Part shown: positions 5,186-6,918 of the stretch, piece by piece
Position numbering within the stretch: position 1 is the stretch's first letter
Layout of the letters: each line of letters begins with the position of its first letter
Assembly: GCA_002407725.1 (NCBI GenBank)
Contig: DHOD01000002.1
Span: 1 to 6,918 of the forward strand
DNA from: Christensenella sp. UBA5399
GTDB lineage: Bacteria > Bacillota > Clostridia > Christensenellales > Christensenellaceae
Direction: 5' to 3'
DNA length: 6,918 nt
Translations under genes and position numbers: made by a program
The notes under the pieces: generated by a model
Databases searched by the model: none
Seen by the model: only the letters and a program-made list of their open reading frames with translations
What the model was told of the DNA's origin: nothing

Positions 5186-6340
5186 CCTGCGGTTCCGCAA
5201 AACCAATACAACAATGATGATAGCGGCAACCGCGACGATCGCAACGATAATGATGATCATGATGTTGGAATCAATGCCGCTGCTTTCGGCCGGGGGGGTG
5301 GGCTCCGGTTCAGTGGTAGGCTCTGCCGTGGGTTCCACTGTGGGCGCTTCCGTTGGTTCCGGCTCTTCCGTAGGATCGGGCTCCGGTTCGGCGGTAGGTT
5401 CTGCCGTGGGATCCGCATGCTTGGCGGGGGAGCCTACATCATGCTCCGATACGTCAAGCAGCTTCAGACCGCCCTCGTCCTCTAACTGCAGGTTCAGGTA
5501 TAATGTGCCGACGCCTGTATGGATGTCGATCACGCCATCCCCATCCACATCCTTGAGGCCTGTCATCGCACCGGTTTCAACAAAAACATCCACATCGCCG
5601 AGCATTTGGCTGTCATCGCCGTAGACCTCTATCACATGATGGCCCTCGGAGATGCCCGGGAGTGTATAATAGCCGTCGCTGTCTGTCGCGCCCGATACGC
5701 TTCCGCCACTGTCGGTATTTTTGGAAACGACAGTGGCATGTTCTACCGGCAGGCTTTGCTCATCGATCACATATCCTTCCACATGAGGATTGGTGGCTGC
5801 GGTGGGCGCGGCGGTCGGATTGGCCGAAGATGACCCGCTGGGCTGTGTGGAAGCGGAGGCGCTCGGCTTGGGCGTGGGCAGCTTGCCCGGGGTAAGTGGA
5901 TTGTCGGATGCGTCACCCGGATGGCAGAGCGTATTGGAGCCGCCGTTGGGGTCGACAATCAGATATACATAAATGGTAGCGTCTTCTGTGGAATAGTTCA
6001 GCTGATATTCTCCGTTGCCCTGCGCGGGGCCAACACTTGTTTTATCCGCCTTCTGATAGGAGAGGTTGCATATGCCGACCTGTTTCTTGTCCGGCGTAAA
6101 CACCTTGAATGTGTCAACACCGGTTGCGTTTACCGCGGGGAATGATGCGACGCCGTTGGAATTGGCAACGGATTGGGTGTTGTTGTCTATGGTTACAATA
6201 TAACCCGGTAAGGCGTTGCTGTTTGAGTCGATCAGGTATAATTTTAGATTAAGCAATGGATCGGCCGCGTTAGCGACGCCGCCAAAAGAGGCAACCAACA
6301 ATATGGTTATGACCAGAAATACCAACAATCTTTTCTTCAT
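5180..6340 (-). CDS. Secreted, C-terminally membrane-anchored surface protein with two carboxypeptidase-regulatory-like beta domains
   Basis: Predicted cell-surface protein of 386 aa. Residues 1-25 are a signal peptide (MKKRLLVFLVITILLVASF...ANA, cleavage near 25-26). Residues about 28-130 form a first prealbumin-like beta domain (LKLYLIDSNSNALPGYIVTID...). A P/S/T/A-rich linker (148-185) follows. Residues about 186-290 are a second, clearer carboxypeptidase-regulatory-like domain (HVEGYVIDEQSLPVEHATVV, TDSDGYYTLPGISEGHHVIEV). DVDGDGVIDIHT (264-275) resembles a calcium-binding DxDxDG loop. Residues 310-350 are a P/T/E stalk, 359-381 a transmembrane helix, and RNRRY a basic cytoplasmic tail. 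There is no LPXTG, so anchoring is by the membrane helix. C91 and C139 could form a disulfide. The start is the ATG at 6340 with AAAGGAG (complement of 6350-6356) 9 nt upstream. No ligand is evident. The last Tyr codon and stop lie in the end of element copy 2. Confidence 0.86.
   Translation of the reverse strand: MKKRLLVFLVITILLVASFGGVANAADPLLNLKLYLIDSNSNALPGYIVTIDNNTQSVANSNGVASFPAVNATGVDTFKVFTPDKKQVGICNLSYQKADKTSVGPAQGNGEYQLNYSTEDATIYVYLIVDPNGGSNTLCHPGDASDNPLTPGKLPTPKPSASASTQPSGSSSANPTAAPTAATNPHVEGYVIDEQSLPVEHATVVSKNTDSGGSVSGATDSDGYYTLPGISEGHHVIEVYGDDSQMLGDVDVFVETGAMTGLKDVDGDGVIDIHTGVGTLYLNLQLEDEGGLKLLDVSEHDVGSPAKHADPTAEPTAEPEPDPTEEPEPTEAPTVEPTAEPTTEPEPTPPAESSGIDSNIMIIIIVAIVAVAAIIIVVLVLRNRRY
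5285..5413 (-). repeat. Coding low-complexity repeat: P-T-x-E-P stalk of the surface protein
   Basis: Encodes about 43 residues of PTAEP/TEPEP-type pentads (residues 310-352), a rigid acidic wall-spanning spacer. Two 33-bp segments, 5300-5332 and 5378-5410, match at 30 positions and lie 78 bp (26 codons) apart, which points to an internal duplication. Such tracts readily change length between strains. Confidence 0.75.
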
Positions 6341-6689
6341 ACTAATAAGCTCCTTTATATATGTATATTATGTAAGTATAGAAATTTATAAAAAGATCAT
6401 ACCATTAATTATAACCATACTTTTATAAAAAATACCAGAAATTTGTAGTATTTGCTTGATTTCGAAAGAATATGGACATTGGACGGGGAAAACAACAGGT
6501 AAAAACATCCGCCCGCAAAATTATCACGGGGGAAAGGTTCAGAACTGTGAAGGTAAAAAAAGCATGATGTTTAATGAATTATTCTGTAGAAAAATGGTTG
6601 TAAACCGGTCATTATGAAATGTCGTTTCAATTCAAAAAGCACAAATGCAAAATGAACGAAAAAATTGGAATTTAATTAAATAAAACCAG
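6341..6689. other. AT-rich non-coding spacer between the surface-protein gene and the rRNA promoter
   Basis: About 350 bp with no supportable gene. The left end holds the surface-protein ribosome binding site (AAAGGAG, minus strand, 6350-6356) and very AT-rich DNA. TATAAT (minus strand, 6413-6408) is the best -10 candidate for that gene, but its -35 region (GGTATT) is poor, so no promoter is called. The right end (6655-6689) is A/T-rich and may act as an UP element for the rRNA promoter. No strong hairpin or repeat was found in the middle. Confidence 0.6.
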
Positions 6690-6718
6690 TTGACAAAGGG
6701 ATAGGTGGTTGGTATACT
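6690..6718 (+). promoter_or_regulatory. Ribosomal RNA operon promoter
   Basis: A consensus TTGACA (6690-6695), an exact 17-bp spacer and TATACT (6713-6718), preceded by A/T tracts. The expected start is near 6725, about 147 nt before the 16S 5' end. Only one such promoter is visible; tandem rRNA promoters are common in other genomes. Confidence 0.88.
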
Positions 6719-6871
6719 AATAAGGCCGCTTCAGAGCGGGCGAACATTGAAAAAGCAATACAGTACCAAAAAAACGCCAGTTTTCTGTGAAAACTGAAAC
6801 GAACAAGAAAAGCTTGAAAGCGGAGCCTGATCAATTGATTAGTTAAAGACGTCCGAAAGGATGTTAAAATT
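6719..6871 (+). other. Pre-16S rRNA leader with small hairpins
   Basis: The transcribed leader between the rRNA promoter and the 16S 5' end. Stem-loops seen: CCGCT/AGCGG with a TCAG loop near the transcript start (about 6727-6740), CAGTTTTC (6778-6785)/GAAAACTG (6789-6796), and ACGTCC (6849-6854)/GGATGT (6859-6864) capped by GAAA, a GNRA-type tetraloop. The last lies 7 nt before the mature 16S and may be part of the processing signal. A canonical boxA (TGCTCTTTAACA-like) antitermination site was not found. The 3' flank that would pair with this leader is outside the window. Confidence 0.6.
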
Positions 6872-6918
6872 TTAATTAAGAGTTTGATCCTGGCTCAGGA
6901 CGAGCGCTGGCGGCGTGC
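6872..6918 (+). rRNA. 16S ribosomal RNA, 5' end only (cut by the window edge)
   Basis: AGAGTTTGATCCTGGCTCAG, the universal 16S start (E. coli positions 8-27), begins at 6879, placing position 1 near 6872. It continues with GACGAGCGCTGGCGGCGTGC, as in Bacillota. Only about 47 nt are present, too few to place the organism further. Confidence 0.97.

Noticed and set aside
5015..5624. Plus-strand reading frames opposite the surface-protein stalk (rich in R/G or G/S/V)
   Set aside because: They are mirror images of the P/T/E repeat codons and of the palindromic element, with no start signals.
6563..6620. Short plus-strand reading frame of about 17 codons in the spacer before the rRNA promoter
   Set aside because: It is very short, has no convincing ribosome binding site and no distinguishing composition.

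Overview
The window looks like the chromosome of a Gram-positive anaerobe of the Clostridia. Evidence: the 16S rRNA 5' end starts as in Bacillota, ribosome binding sites are purine-rich, promoters are sigma-A-like, and the radical-SAM, DUF815 and PilZ proteins are of Clostridia type. The PT/EP-rich membrane-anchored surface protein would fit a Christensenella-like lineage, but that is a guess. Coding DNA is moderately GC-rich and the spacers are very AT-rich.

Layout, left to right. (1) The end of an RlmA-type 23S rRNA guanine-N1 methyltransferase gene, followed after 2 nt by a stand-alone TfoX C-terminal-domain gene, both on +. (2) A palindromic intergenic element (copy 1). (3) A leftward pair: an unrecognised protein with a CxxC pair and a coiled coil, then a DUF815 AAA-type ATPase 13 bp downstream. 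(4) A divergent spacer with two back-to-back promoters. The rightward one runs through a second palindromic element (copy 3) before a SplB-like radical SAM gene on +. (5) A spacer with roughly 10-bp-phased ATAA tracts and a promoter, then a PilZ (c-di-GMP receptor) gene on + with a strong terminator. (6) The best-preserved palindromic element (copy 2), whose right end overlaps the stop codon of (7) a leftward gene for a secreted, membrane-anchored surface protein. (8) About 350 bp of AT-rich non-coding DNA, a near-consensus rRNA promoter, a structured leader and the first ~47 nt of 16S rRNA.

The main discovery candidate is the element at about 854-1010, 2990-3133 and 4987-5185. The three copies share a left border (TTATAYKA-like, then TTC), a first AT-rich hairpin and then GC-rich short hairpins. 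Copies 2 and 3 end in matching inverted termini (TATTATACTA on the left, TAGTATTA on the right). Copies 1 and 2 also share the last three hairpins in order and a 14-nt segment, AAGCCGYTCAATAC. Arm sequences differ between copies while pairing is kept, so structure appears to be preserved. It could be a non-autonomous mobile repeat (MITE/BOX-like) used as a gene boundary, or a structured RNA. In copy 3 its left border forms the -10 box of the promoter for the radical SAM gene. In copy 2 its right end supplies a stop codon.

The genes do not form one pathway. Two are tied to the ribosome (rlmA, 16S), one is a c-di-GMP receptor, one is a surface protein, and the DUF815 pair has no known job.
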